64,000 nucleotides of DNA from CAVVSD01 sp963757125 (lineage in GTDB: Bacteria; Actinomycetota; Thermoleophilia; Solirubrobacterales; Solirubrobacteraceae): NCBI GenBank assembly GCA_963757125.1, contig CAVWQP010000009.1, positions 1,612,001 through 1,676,000 on the forward strand, in the 5' to 3' direction. Under the pieces are notes generated by a model, which saw only the letters and a list, made by a program, of their open reading frames with translations, had not been told where the DNA came from and made no database searches. The position numbers and the translations under genes were made by a program. Positions within the stretch are counted from its first letter, which is position 1; each line of letters begins with the position of its first letter. Of the stretch, positions 34,669 to 44,038 are shown piece by piece.

Positions 34669-35153
34669 GAGCTCTCGCGCTCGAGTTGGGCGATGTACTC
34701 GTCCAACTCGGGCACGTGGGTCCTGAGGCTGGGCAGGTTGACGACGATGCCCTCCTGCGTGGAGCGGGCGAGGACGACGACCGCCTCCTCGTCCGGCGAG
34801 GGGTTCTCCTCGCGGTGCGGGACCCACGGCGGGACGTAGACGTAGTCGCCCGGCTGGGTCTCGATGCGGCGCTCCTCGTCGTTCTCCAGGAACACGAAGA
34901 CCGGGTTGCCGCTCACGACGTAGATGCCGGTCTCGGCCTTGCCGTGGTGGTGGTCGGACGTGACCATCCCGGGGCCGACGTGGTTCTTGCCCATCCAGAT
35001 GTTGCGCGAGCCGCTGCGCCGGCCTGAGATCGCCTCGAAGCGGCGCATCCCGGGGGTCTGCGCGGTGTCCTCGGTCAGCTCGTCGTGGCCGGTGTGGTGC
35101 AGGTGCGCGTGCCAGGCGGCGTCCGCGGCGTGGGGCTGATGGTCCTCGCTCAC
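34665..35153 (-). CDS. Cupin-domain protein
   Basis: A 162-residue single-cupin protein. Cupin motif 1 is VTSDHHHGKAETGIYVVSGN, with the three histidines and Glu as likely metal ligands. Motif 2 is PGDYVYVPPWVPHREENPS with the fourth His. An acidic His-rich N-terminus (ADAAWHAHLHHTGHDELTED) may add metal binding. Enzyme or sensor activity unknown. It follows the RlmA-like gene with a 4-base overlap. Confidence 0.78.
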   Translation of the reverse strand: MSEDHQPHAADAAWHAHLHHTGHDELTEDTAQTPGMRRFEAISGRRSGSRNIWMGKNHVGPGMVTSDHHHGKAETGIYVVSGNPVFVFLENDEERRIETQPGDYVYVPPWVPHREENPSPDEEAVVVLARSTQEGIVVNLPSLRTHVPELDEYIAQLERESS

Positions 35154-35953
35154 GCGTCGGAGGATAAGACCGTGAGCTCCACGGAGAGCGTCACGGTCAC
35201 CGTGGCGGCCGGCGGCGTGACCGCCCGGTCGTGGTGCGCGGCGGGACCCATGCGGGCGGCGAGCAGGGCGTCCTCGGCCGTGAGGTGCAGCTCGGACTCG
35301 ACCGGCACGCGCGCCCGCTCGCGCAGGCCGAGGTCCTCGGCGAGCCGATCCGCCTTGCCCGGATCCGTGCGCAGGAGCCCGAGCGGCTCGCGCAGCTCGG
35401 CCAGGTGGCGCTCCGTCGGCGTGACCGCCAGGACGACGCCTCCCGGCGCGAGCACGCGGCGGATCTCGGCGGCGCCGCGGGGCGCGAAGACGCTGAGGAC
35501 GACCGCAGCGGCGCCGTCGGCGAGGGGCAGCGCGTCCCAGGCGTCGCAGGTCACCGCGGCCATGCGGGGGTGCGCCCGCGCGGCGCGGCGCATCGCCGGG
35601 GTCGAGCTGTCCAACGCGATCCCGATGCGGTCCGGGTGCGCGTCGAGGACGCCGGCGAGGTGCTGGCCGGTGCCCGCGCCCAGGTCCGCGACCACCCCGG
35701 GCGCGTCGACGGCGGCGTGCTCGGCCAGCGTGCGGGTGATCGGCGCGTAGTGCCCGGCGGCGAGGAACGCCGCGCGGGCGGCGATCATCTCCGCGGTGTC
35801 GCCGGCCAGCCGGCGCGACCCGGTCGCGAGGTGCACGTGGCCCTGGCGGGCGACGTCGAACGCGTGGCCGTTCGCGCAGCGCAGAGTCCTGTCGCGCAGC
35901 TCGAAGCCCGCCGCGCAGACCGGGCAGCGCAGTGCTCCGAGCGCCGCGGCCAG
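35150..35953 (-). CDS. RlmA-like rRNA (guanine-N1) methyltransferase homologue
   Basis: About 267 residues. The N-terminal zinc finger CPVCAAGFELRDRTLRCANG plus HAFDVARQGHVHLATG is the RlmA signature. Motif I is VVADLGAGTGQHLAGVLDAH, and VLSVFAPRGAAEIRRVLAPG is typical of RlmA late motifs. RlmA methylates G745/G748 of 23S rRNA. No in-frame ATG or GTG lies before the finger. A CTG at 35953 is the nearest candidate, but an ATG at 35979 would serve if one G is missing near 35965. The start is therefore uncertain. Confidence 0.72.
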   Translation of the reverse strand: MAAALGALRCPVCAAGFELRDRTLRCANGHAFDVARQGHVHLATGSRRLAGDTAEMIAARAAFLAAGHYAPITRTLAEHAAVDAPGVVADLGAGTGQHLAGVLDAHPDRIGIALDSSTPAMRRAARAHPRMAAVTCDAWDALPLADGAAAVVLSVFAPRGAAEIRRVLAPGGVVLAVTPTERHLAELREPLGLLRTDPGKADRLAEDLGLRERARVPVESELHLTAEDALLAARMGPAAHHDRAVTPPAATVTVTLSVELTVLSSDA

Positions 35954-35983
35954 TCCGCCGGGCGAGCGGGTAGCTTCATCTCG

Positions 35984-36313
35984 ATGCTGCTGTCCGACTA
36001 TCAGTCCCGCTCCCGCGCCACCGCCGTCTACCCCCAGTCGGGGGACAACATCCTCTACCCCACGCTCGGTCTGTGCGGTGAGGCCGGCGAGGTGGCCGAG
36101 AAGATCAAGAAGATGGTCCGCGACGACGGCGGCGTGCTGTCCGACGAGCGCCGCGCGGCGCTGTCGAAGGAGCTCGGCGACGTGCTCTGGTACGTCGCGC
36201 AGATCGCGACGGAGGCCGACCTCGACCTCGCCACGATCGCGGACGAGAACCTCGCGAAGCTCCTCAGCCGACGGGACCGCAACGTCCTGTCCGGCAGCGG
36301 CGACGACCGCTGA
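35984..36313 (+). CDS. MazG-like nucleotide pyrophosphohydrolase
   Basis: A 109-residue protein. The EExxE...ExxD-type metal motif is GLCGEAGEVAEKIKKMVRDD and KELGDVLWYVAQIATE. Such all-alpha NTP-PPases remove abnormal nucleoside triphosphates. ATG at 35984. Its start is a few bases from the opposite gene's possible start, so both promoters must lie within or very near coding sequence. Confidence 0.82.
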   Translation: MLLSDYQSRSRATAVYPQSGDNILYPTLGLCGEAGEVAEKIKKMVRDDGGVLSDERRAALSKELGDVLWYVAQIATEADLDLATIADENLAKLLSRRDRNVLSGSGDDR

Positions 36314-36367
36314 CGCGGGGTACGGCTGGCCGCACCCCACGGACGGGGGCTCGCTCTGAGGGCGCTG

Positions 36368-36381
36368 CGCCGGGCCCGGCG
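36368..36381. repeat. 14-base perfect palindrome
   Basis: CGCCGGGCCCGGCG, with no loop base, lies between the MazG-like gene and the next small gene, 36 bases before that gene's ATG. It could be part of a terminator or an operator; nothing decides between them. Confidence 0.4.
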
Positions 36382-36417
36382 TAGCTTCGGCGCACCCCCC
36401 GAACCCCGAGGTCCGCC

Positions 36418-36567
36418 ATGCACCCCTCCATCCGTCACTACGCCATACGCGTCGATCGCGAGAACGCGATCGAGCGCGCCGAGTCGCGCAGCGTCCGCCT
36501 CGCGGCGCGCCGTCGCACGAGCGACGACCCGTCGTTCGGCGCCCGTATCCGCTCGGCGTTCGCCTGA
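36418..36567 (+). CDS. 49-residue basic small protein
   Basis: ATG at 36418 to TGA at 36565-36567. It begins MHPSIRHYAIRVDRENAIER and ends GARIRSAFA, with many Arg. A GAGG ribosome binding site lies seven bases before the start. Nearly all codons end in G or C, as expected for a real gene here. The opposite strand holds an overlapping 63-codon frame that was rejected. Helical and basic, perhaps nucleic-acid or protein binding; unknown. Confidence 0.5.
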   Translation: MHPSIRHYAIRVDRENAIERAESRSVRLAARRRTSDDPSFGARIRSAFA

Positions 36568-36574
36568 GCTAGCT

Positions 36575-36660
36575 GCGGTCCCAGCCCTGTGCTCGCATCG
36601 CCGCGGCCCTTGGCCGCCATGTCCTGCATGTGAGCCTTCTCGGCCCAGCGCTGGGACCGC
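36575..36660. repeat. Long inverted repeat with nested hairpin (possible structured RNA or terminator)
   Basis: GCGGTCCCAGC (36575-36585) pairs perfectly with GCTGGGACCGC (36650-36660) over a 64-base loop. Inside is a small hairpin, GCGGCC-CTT-GGCCGC, at about 36603-36617. It lies between two convergent 3' ends (the small gene and hflX). It may end transcription in both directions or be a short structured RNA. It lacks a T-loop sequence, so a tRNA is unlikely. Confidence 0.45.
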
Positions 36661-36740
36661 CTGCGGCGCCTCTCGCGAAGGCGTTGCAGGCCGGTGCGGA
36701 CGTGAGGCCAGCCGACCCTACGCCTCCCGGCAGCAGCGCG

Positions 36741-38048
36741 CTACGCGCGCATCGCGAAACGCTCGAAGCGCTCCGCCACCGTGACCGGCAGCCGCGCCCT
36801 CACGCGCACGCCGTCGGCGGTCTCCTCGCGCTCGAGGTCCCCTGCGACCTCGTGGAGCTCGGCCAGCTGCGCCCCCTCGGAGAACGGCAGCAGCAGGTCG
36901 ACCGTGCGCATCGTCTTGCGGAACTCCTGCTCGATGCGGTCGGCCAGCGCGTCGAGCCCCTCGCCCGTCGCTGCTGCGACGACCACCGCGTCCGGATGGC
37001 GGAAGCCGAGCTCCTCGCGGCGGTCGGCGTCGATCGCGTCCGCCTTGTTGAGGACGAGGACCCGCGGGCTCTCGCCGGCGCCGATCTCCTCGAGCACGTC
37101 GTCGACGGCCTTGATCATCTCCTCCATCTCCTCCTCCGGCGCGGACGCGTCCACGACGTGGAGGATGAGATCGGACACGCGCGTCTCCTCCAGCGTCGCG
37201 CCGAACGCGTCGACGAGCTGGTGGGGGAGCTTGCGGATGAAGCCGACGGTGTCGGTCAGCAGGTACGGGCGGTCGTGCAGCCGCGCGAGGCGCGTCGTCG
37301 GATCGAGCGTGTGGAACAGGCGGTCGCGGACGCTGACGTTGTTCTCGCCCGTGAGGGCGTTCAGCAGCGTGGACTTGCCGGCGTTCGTGTAGCCCGCCAG
37401 CGCGACCTGGGGCACGCTGGCCCGCTCGCGCTCGGCGCGCATCGTCGCGCGCGATCCCTTCACCTCGGCGAGCTTGCGGCGCAGCGCGGTGATGCGGTTG
37501 CGGGCGAGGCGGCGGTCCGTCTCGATCTGCGTCTCACCGGGTCCACGGGTGAGCGTCCCGCCCCCGGCCGCGCTCAGGCGCTCGAGGTGCGTCCACAGCC
37601 CGCGCATGCGGGCCATGTTGTACTCGAGCTGCGCGAGCTCGACCTGCAGCTTGCCGTCGGCGGTGTTCGCGTGATCGGCGAAGATCCCGAGGATCACCGC
37701 GGTGCGGTCGACGACCGGGAGCTCGAGCTCCTTCTCGAGGTTGCGCTCCTGGCGAGGCGTGAGCTCGTCGTCGGTCGCGACCATGTTGGCGTCGGCCGCC
37801 TTGGCCGCCGCCTTCACCTCGGCGATCTTGCCGGGGCCCAGGTACGTGTTCGGGTGCGGCTTGTCGCGGTGCTGGACCGCCTGGCCCACGACCGCGACCC
37901 CGGCGGTGCGAAGCAGCTCGTGGAGCTCGGACAGGTCGTCGCCGGTCTCCAATGCGCCGATCGTGAACGCGCGCTGCTTCGCCCGGCCTTCGGGCTGCGC
38001 CGCGCCGTTGCGTGTCGGCGTGGCGCGGCCGTTGCGATTTCTCTCCAT
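36741..38048 (-). CDS. hflX: GTPase HflX
   Basis: A 435-residue ribosome-associated GTPase. The N-terminal HflX domain has the glycine-rich HPNTYLGPGKIAEVKAAAK stretch and a linker helix with ADGKLQVELAQLEYNMARM. G1 is GYTNAGKST at 219-227, G3 is TDTVGFIRKLPHQLVDAF, and G4 is LVLNKADAID. It splits stalled 70S ribosomes and responds to stress. Length is normal. It is adjacent to the Fe-S-like gene downstream on the same side of the map but reads toward the small gene. Confidence 0.93.
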   Translation of the reverse strand: MERNRNGRATPTRNGAAQPEGRAKQRAFTIGALETGDDLSELHELLRTAGVAVVGQAVQHRDKPHPNTYLGPGKIAEVKAAAKAADANMVATDDELTPRQERNLEKELELPVVDRTAVILGIFADHANTADGKLQVELAQLEYNMARMRGLWTHLERLSAAGGGTLTRGPGETQIETDRRLARNRITALRRKLAEVKGSRATMRAERERASVPQVALAGYTNAGKSTLLNALTGENNVSVRDRLFHTLDPTTRLARLHDRPYLLTDTVGFIRKLPHQLVDAFGATLEETRVSDLILHVVDASAPEEEMEEMIKAVDDVLEEIGAGESPRVLVLNKADAIDADRREELGFRHPDAVVVAAATGEGLDALADRIEQEFRKTMRTVDLLLPFSEGAQLAELHEVAGDLEREETADGVRVRARLPVTVAERFERFAMRA

Positions 38049-38073
38049 GCACCTCCCATTCTAGTGGGAGGTG

Positions 38074-38400
38074 TCACGAGCCAGGCGGGCCTCCGTTGGC
38101 GCTCGGGCCCTCGGTGTCCGGGCCCTGGATGGAGAACGCGACGCCCTCGTCCTGGACGGTCGCGTCGAGCGTCTTGTCATCCATGAACGCCACGACCGGT
38201 TCCGCCAGGTAGACGGTCGCGCCCTCGGCCTCGACGACCTCGTCGGCCGGGAACGGCGCGTCGGCGACGGACAGGGCGAGCTGCGCCGTCCCTCCCTCGC
38301 CTTCCTGGACCGAGATCCGCAGGCCCGCGGTCTCGGTCTCCGGGATCTGGTCGGTCAGGCTCTGGATGGCCTCTGCTGCGTCATGCGTCACGGTCAGCAC
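38074..38400 (-). CDS. HesB/IscA-fold protein without cysteines
   Basis: A 108-residue protein of the Fe-S biogenesis fold: LTVTHDAAEAIQSLTDQIPE, then GLRISVQEGEGGTAQLALSV and a C-terminal FMDDKTLDATVQDEGVAFSI. Genuine A-type carriers bind iron or clusters with Cys residues, one mid-protein and CxC near the end. None is present here. It is therefore a degenerate member that cannot carry a cluster in the usual way. Acidic overall. It may be regulatory or a repurposed fold. Confidence 0.7.
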   Translation of the reverse strand: MLTVTHDAAEAIQSLTDQIPETETAGLRISVQEGEGGTAQLALSVADAPFPADEVVEAEGATVYLAEPVVAFMDDKTLDATVQDEGVAFSIQGPDTEGPSANGGPPGS

Positions 38401-38455
38401 GATGTTCGCCTCCTCGGATAGGGATCGGGCGAATGCATCTGGCTACCCTGCGGCG

Positions 38456-39490
38456 GTGCTCGCCGAACGCCTCGCCGCACGGACGCTCGAGCTGGTCGAC
38501 ATCCCGTCGGAATCCCACGACGAGGCGGCGCTCGGCGCCCACGTGACGGAGGTCCTGCGCGCGGGTGGCGTGGCGGTGCGCGATGCGGGTGACGGGTGCG
38601 TCGTCGCGGGCGCGGCGACGGAGGGCCCGGCGAGGATCCTCCTGGCGGGACATCTCGACACGGTGCCGGTCCAGGGCAACCGTCCCGGGCGCCGCGACGG
38701 CGACGTCGTCCACGGCCTCGGATCCGCCGACATGAAGGGCGGTCTGGCGGTCATGGTCGAGCTGGCGCTGGCCGGTGCGCCGTTCGGCTTCGTCTTCTTC
38801 CCGCGCGAGGAGCTGCCGTTCGGCGACAGCTCGCTGACCCCGCTGCTCGAGCGCGATCCGACGCTGCGCGAGAGCGGGTTCGGGGTCGTGCTGGAGCCGA
38901 CCTCCAACGCGGTCCACGCCGGCTGCCTGGGCAACGTGAACGCGACGTGGACGTTCCACGGACGCAGCGGCCACTCCGCGCGCCCCTGGTTGGCAGACAA
39001 CGCGATCCACCGCCTCGCGCGCGGCGTCGCCGAGCTGGCCGAGGTCCCCGCGACGGAGCACGTCCACGACGGCCTGACGTTCACCGAGGTCGTGTCCGCG
39101 ACCAGGATCGAGGGCGGGATCGCGCTCAACGTCGTGCCGGAGACCGCGATCGCCAAGGTCAACTACCGCTACCCGCCCGGGAAGTCACCGGAGGACGCCG
39201 AGGCGTGGCTGCGGGCGCTCTGCGAGCCGCACGGCGAGCTCGTCATCGACGGCCACGCCCCATCGGGGCCGGTGACGGTGACGAACCCGTTCGTCGACGC
39301 GCTGCGCGCAGAGGGCGCCGACGTGCTGCCCAAGCAGGCCTGGACCCCGGTCGCCGAGCTCGTCCGCGCCGGCGTGGATGCCGTGAACCTCGGACCGGGC
39401 GACCCCGCGTTCGCCCACCGGCGCGACGAGCAGATCGACGTCGCCGCCCTCGTGCGCTGCCACGAGCTCCTGGAGGTCCTCGGTGGCTGA
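38456..39490 (+). CDS. dapE: Succinyl-diaminopimelate desuccinylase DapE (M20 family)
   Basis: A 344-residue M20 metallopeptidase-fold enzyme. AGHLDTVP supplies a zinc His and Asp, GLGSADMKGGL the bridging Asp, and FPREELPFGD the catalytic and metal Glu residues. The dimerisation lid (GRSGHSARPWLADNAIH) is intact. Place before dapC and dapD fixes the role in the succinylase branch of lysine/DAP synthesis. GTG start; the stop overlaps the dapC start by eight bases. Confidence 0.88.
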   Translation: MLAERLAARTLELVDIPSESHDEAALGAHVTEVLRAGGVAVRDAGDGCVVAGAATEGPARILLAGHLDTVPVQGNRPGRRDGDVVHGLGSADMKGGLAVMVELALAGAPFGFVFFPREELPFGDSSLTPLLERDPTLRESGFGVVLEPTSNAVHAGCLGNVNATWTFHGRSGHSARPWLADNAIHRLARGVAELAEVPATEHVHDGLTFTEVVSATRIEGGIALNVVPETAIAKVNYRYPPGKSPEDAEAWLRALCEPHGELVIDGHAPSGPVTVTNPFVDALRAEGADVLPKQAWTPVAELVRAGVDAVNLGPGDPAFAHRRDEQIDVAALVRCHELLEVLGG

Positions 39491-40631
39491 CCTGCGCGTG
39501 AACCCGCTCCTCGACGCGCAGGGCACCTACCCGTTCGTGCGGCTGACGCAGGCCAAGCAGGCGGCGGCGGCGCGCGGGATCGAGATCATCGACCTGGGGG
39601 TCGGCGAGCCGCGGGAGGCGACGCCGCCGTTCATCAACGAGGCGCTCGTGCGCGCCCTGCTCGCGGAGCCGGTCTCCACCTATCCCCTGGCGGTCGGGCT
39701 GCCGGAGCTGCGCCGCGCGGCGGCCGAGTGGGTGCACCGGCGGTTCGGCGCGCAGGTCGACCCCGACGACGCCGTCATCCCGACGTACGGCTCCAAGGAG
39801 GCGATCTTCACCCTCGCCCAGGTCCTCGTGCAGCCCGGGCGCGGCGACGTCGTCGCCGTCACGACGCCGGGCTACCCGGTCGGCGCGCGCGGCGCGGCCT
39901 TCGCGGGCGCGGAGGTCGTCGAGCTGCCGCTCACGCACGAGCGCGGCTGGCTCCCCGACCTCGACGCCGTCCCGTGGGACCGCCTCGTGCTCCTGTGGGT
40001 CAACTCGCCCGGCAACCCGACCGGCGCGGTCGCGCCGCTGAGCTGGCTGGCCGATGCAGCCGCGCGGTGTCGCGAGCACGGCGTCGTGCTCGCCAGCGAC
40101 GAGGCGTACTGCGAGATCTACTTCGGTGACCCGCCGCCGTCGGCGCTGCAGCTCTCCGACCACAGCGGCGTCCTCGCCTTCCACACGCTGTCCAAGCGCT
40201 CCTCGATGCCTGGCCACCGCTCGGGCTTCGTCGCCGGGGACCCCGCGCTCGTCGGGCTGCTGCGGCGGTTCCGCCCGAGCCTCGGCACCGTGCCGCAGGC
40301 GTTCGTCCAGCGCGCGTCGGTCGCGGCCTGGAGCGAGGAGTACGCACGTCGACGAGGCCCGCGCCCGCTACGCCGCCAAGCGCGACGCCCTGCTGCCCGC
40401 CCTGCAGGCCGCCGGGCTGGAGCACGTCGGGGGCGACGCGTCGTTCTTCCTGTGGATGCGGGTGCCCGACCGCGACGACGAGGCCCTCGCCACGCGCTGG
40501 CTCGAGCACGGCGTCGTGGCGGCCCCCGGCTCCTACCTCGGCGCGGGCGGTGAGGGCCACCTGCGCCTCGCCCTCGTCCCCACCGTCGAGGCGTGCGAGC
40601 GTGCCGCGGAGCTTGTGGCACGCTTGGGGAC

Positions 40632-40635
<4 letters not shown>
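39483..40635 (+). CDS. dapC: Succinyl-diaminopimelate aminotransferase DapC (one frameshift)
   Basis: A class I PLP aminotransferase, about 383 residues. It has DLGVGEPREATPPFI near the N-terminus, VNSPGNPTGA mid-protein, SDEAYCEIYF, and HTLSKRSSMPGHRSGF with the Schiff-base lysine. The frame breaks at 40341, where one T appears to be extra; without it the protein continues WSEETHVDEARARYAAKRD. It would amino-transfer to N-succinyl-2-amino-6-oxopimelate. Start is a GTG within the dapE end, and its stop overlaps the dapD ATG. Confidence 0.85.
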
Positions 40636-41473
<838 letters not shown>

Positions 41474-41484
<11 letters not shown>

Positions 41485-42571
41485 GCAGCTCCGCCGCCTC
41501 GGGGTTGTGCAGGTGCCCCGCCCACTCCAGGGGCGTGGCGCCGTACGTGCGATCGCGGACCTCGGTGTCCGCGCCCGCTGCCAGCGCCGCGCGCAGCAGA
41601 TCGCCGTCGCGGATCCGCACCGCCTCGTGCAGCACCGTGCCGCCGAGGCGTCCGATGGGCTCGTCGAGCGCGACGCCCGCGAGGCCGTCGGCGCCGTCGA
41701 GCTCGTAGGCGAGGATCGCGTCCAGCGGGGCGCCCTGCGCGGCGAGCCGGCGCGCGGCCTCGGGGTGCCCCGCCGCCTGGGCGACGTGCGCGAGCCCCAT
41801 GCCGTTGCCCGGCAGCCGGGCGGCCAGCGTCGCGGGTGACGCGGAGCCCGGCGTCTCCCCTCGCCCCGCCGCCTCGGCCGCGGCGACGAGCTCCGGCGGC
41901 ACCGGAGCCGCGAGCCCGTCGCGGTGGATCCAGAACGTCTGCCCGTGCCCGACCGACCGGGCGCCCACGGCGCGGTACAGCCGCTCCCCGTCCTCCGTCG
42001 CGTTGACGGTCGCCAGCGTGGCTCCTTGACGCCGCGCCGCGTCCAGCGCGGCGACGGTGAGCGCCCGGCCCAGCCCGCTGCGCTGCATGCCCGGCTCCAC
42101 GCCGACGTCGTAGAGCCCCGCCTCGCCGTCGGCGAGATGCACGATCGCCTGCCCGGCCCCCGGCGCGTACGCCTTCCACGAGTCGCGGACCGGCCCGGGC
42201 CCGACCCGGACGCGGTCGTCGTCGATGCGGGGCAGCGCGCCGAGGTCGAACGCCATCCAGTGCGCGCTCCACCCCCATTCGAACCCACGCGCGACGAGGA
42301 CCGCCGCGATCTCCCCGACCGGATCCAGCCCGCTCGTCCAGCAGCCGATGCCCCGCTGGTCGCGAGCACGGCAGTCGGCGAGCATCGCGTCGGCGTCGTC
42401 GCCGGAGACCTCGTCGGGGAACGGCAGCGACGCGCTCCCGCCGTCCGCGGACACGACCCAGCGCAGCGACCCGTGCGACCGCGGGCCGCCACCGGCGGCC
42501 TCGGCCTGGGCGGTCATCCAGCTGGTGTGGTTGCGGACCGCGGCGCGGACCGCGGGCTCGTGCGACTCCAT
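41474..42571 (-). CDS. GNAT acetyltransferase fused to ankyrin repeats
   Basis: A 365-residue protein. Residues about 110-225 are GNAT-like: VHLADGEAGLYDVGVEPGMQ then RSGLGRALTVAALDAARRQG with the acetyl-CoA loop, and RLYRAVGARSVG. The C-terminal 110 residues have ankyrin-like units: GLAHVAQAAGHPEAARRLAA and TVLHEAVRIRDGDLLRAALA followed by GADTEVRDRTYGATPLEWAG. The N-terminal 100 residues resemble a degenerate GNAT half. The ankyrin part probably binds a protein substrate. Rare in bacteria in this combination, to my knowledge. Confidence 0.75.
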
Positions 42572-42592
42572 GCCTGGTAGAAATTTGCACAC

Positions 42593-44038
42593 ATGCCTGT
42601 CCTCCTGCCTCCTGTCCACGAGCTGGACGCCGAGCCCGCCCTGCGCTTCGGCGACCGGGAGCTCTCCTACCGCGAGCTCCGCGATGCCGCGGCCGCCGTC
42701 GCCGAGAGCCTGCGCGGCGTCGACCGCGCCGCCGTCTGGGCGGAGTCCACGCTCGAGACCTGCGTCGCCGTCGTCGGCGGCCTGACCGCCGGGGTCGAGC
42801 TCGTCCCGCTGAACCCGAAGCTGGGCACGAGCGAGCTCGCCCACATCATCGGCGACTCGCGGCCGGAGGTCGTGCTCGGCGCCCCCGAGGGCGCGCTCGA
42901 CGCCGCGGAGACGCCCCCGCCGATCGCGGCCGTCGACATCGACGCCAAGGGCGGCGCGCTGCCCTCCGACGAGGCGCTCGACGACGACGCCACGGCGCTC
43001 GTCATCTACACGTCGGGGACGACCGGCCGCCCCAAGGGCGCGCTCATGCCGCGGCGCGCGATCTCCTCGAACCTCGATGCGCTCGCCGACGCCTGGGACT
43101 GGACGGGCGAGGACCGTCTCGTCCACGCCCTGCCGCTCTTCCACGTCCACGGCCTCGTGCTCGGGACGCTCGGGCCGCTGCGCCTCGGCGGGCACCTGCG
43201 CCACCTCGTGCGCTTCGACGCCGCGACGGCCGCGCAGGCGCTGAGCGACGGCGGGACGATGCTCTTCGGCGTGCCGACGATGTACCACCGCATCGCCGCG
43301 GAGGCGGAGGGCGACGAGACGGTCGCTGCGGGCCTGCGCTCCGCGCGGCTGCTCGTGTCCGGATCCGCGCCGCTGCCGGCGCCGCTCTTCACGCGCATCG
43401 AGCAGGCGACCGGTCAGCAGGTGGTCGAGCGCTACGGCCTCACGGAGACGCTCATGAACACGGCGGGGCGCGCGGACGGCGTGCGCAAGCCGGGCTACGT
43501 CGGCCTCCCGCTCCCGAACGTCGACCTGCGGGTCGTCCTCGACGAGGGCGGCGATCTCACCGACTTCGACGGCGAGACGATCGGCGAGGTCGCGGTGCGC
43601 GGCCCGAACGTCTTCACCGGCTACCTCAACCGCCCCGACGCGACGGCCGAGTCGATGCGCGACGGCTGGTTCTTCACCGGCGACCTCGCGACGCGCACGG
43701 CCGACGGGTACGTCCGCATCGTCGGGCGGCGCTCGACCGACCTCATCAAGACCGGCGGCTACAAGGTCGGCGCCGGCGAGATCGAGGTCGCCCTGCTCGA
43801 GCACCCGGACGTGTCCGAGGTGGCGGTCACCGCCGGCCCCGACGAGGACCTCGGGGAGCGCATCATCGCCTGGGTCGTCGCGGAGGACACGTCCGCCACG
43901 CCGGATCCCAAGGACCTCATCAACCACGTCGCCCAGCAGCTCGCGCCGCACAAGCGCCCGCGCGAGGTGCACTTCCTCGACGAGCTGCCGCGCAACGCGA
44001 TGGGCAAGGTCGTCAAGCAGCGCCTCGGGACGTCGTGA
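42593..44038 (+). CDS. AMP-forming acyl-CoA synthetase, MatB-like (malonyl-CoA type)
   Basis: A 481-residue ANL-family ligase. The phosphate loop is VIYTSGTTGRPKGA, the A5 motif is VERYGLTETLMNTAG, and A7/A8 are GWFFTGDLATRTADGYV and GRRSTDLIKTGGYKVGAGEI. That last phrase, together with LPLFHVHGLVLG, is typical of malonyl-CoA and methylmalonyl-CoA synthetases (MatB). The catalytic Lys is in RNAMGKVVKQ. The substrate may be malonate or a short dicarboxylate. It is coupled to the hydratase gene by a GTGA overlap. Confidence 0.82.
   Translation: MPVLLPPVHELDAEPALRFGDRELSYRELRDAAAAVAESLRGVDRAAVWAESTLETCVAVVGGLTAGVELVPLNPKLGTSELAHIIGDSRPEVVLGAPEGALDAAETPPPIAAVDIDAKGGALPSDEALDDDATALVIYTSGTTGRPKGALMPRRAISSNLDALADAWDWTGEDRLVHALPLFHVHGLVLGTLGPLRLGGHLRHLVRFDAATAAQALSDGGTMLFGVPTMYHRIAAEAEGDETVAAGLRSARLLVSGSAPLPAPLFTRIEQATGQQVVERYGLTETLMNTAGRADGVRKPGYVGLPLPNVDLRVVLDEGGDLTDFDGETIGEVAVRGPNVFTGYLNRPDATAESMRDGWFFTGDLATRTADGYVRIVGRRSTDLIKTGGYKVGAGEIEVALLEHPDVSEVAVTAGPDEDLGERIIAWVVAEDTSATPDPKDLINHVAQQLAPHKRPREVHFLDELPRNAMGKVVKQRLGTS

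Noticed and set aside
36438..36629. A 63-codon open frame on the minus strand (begins MQDMAAKGRGDAST)
   Set aside because: It overlaps the whole of the plus-strand small gene, has no ribosome binding site or family-like sequence, and its end is very Arg-rich as is usual for shadow frames in high-GC DNA. The plus-strand gene has better support.
36575..36660. tRNA or tmRNA-like element
   Set aside because: The arms and length could suggest a folded RNA, but there is no TΨC-type GTTCRA loop, no anticodon arm and no SRP- or tmRNA-like core. Kept only as an inverted repeat.
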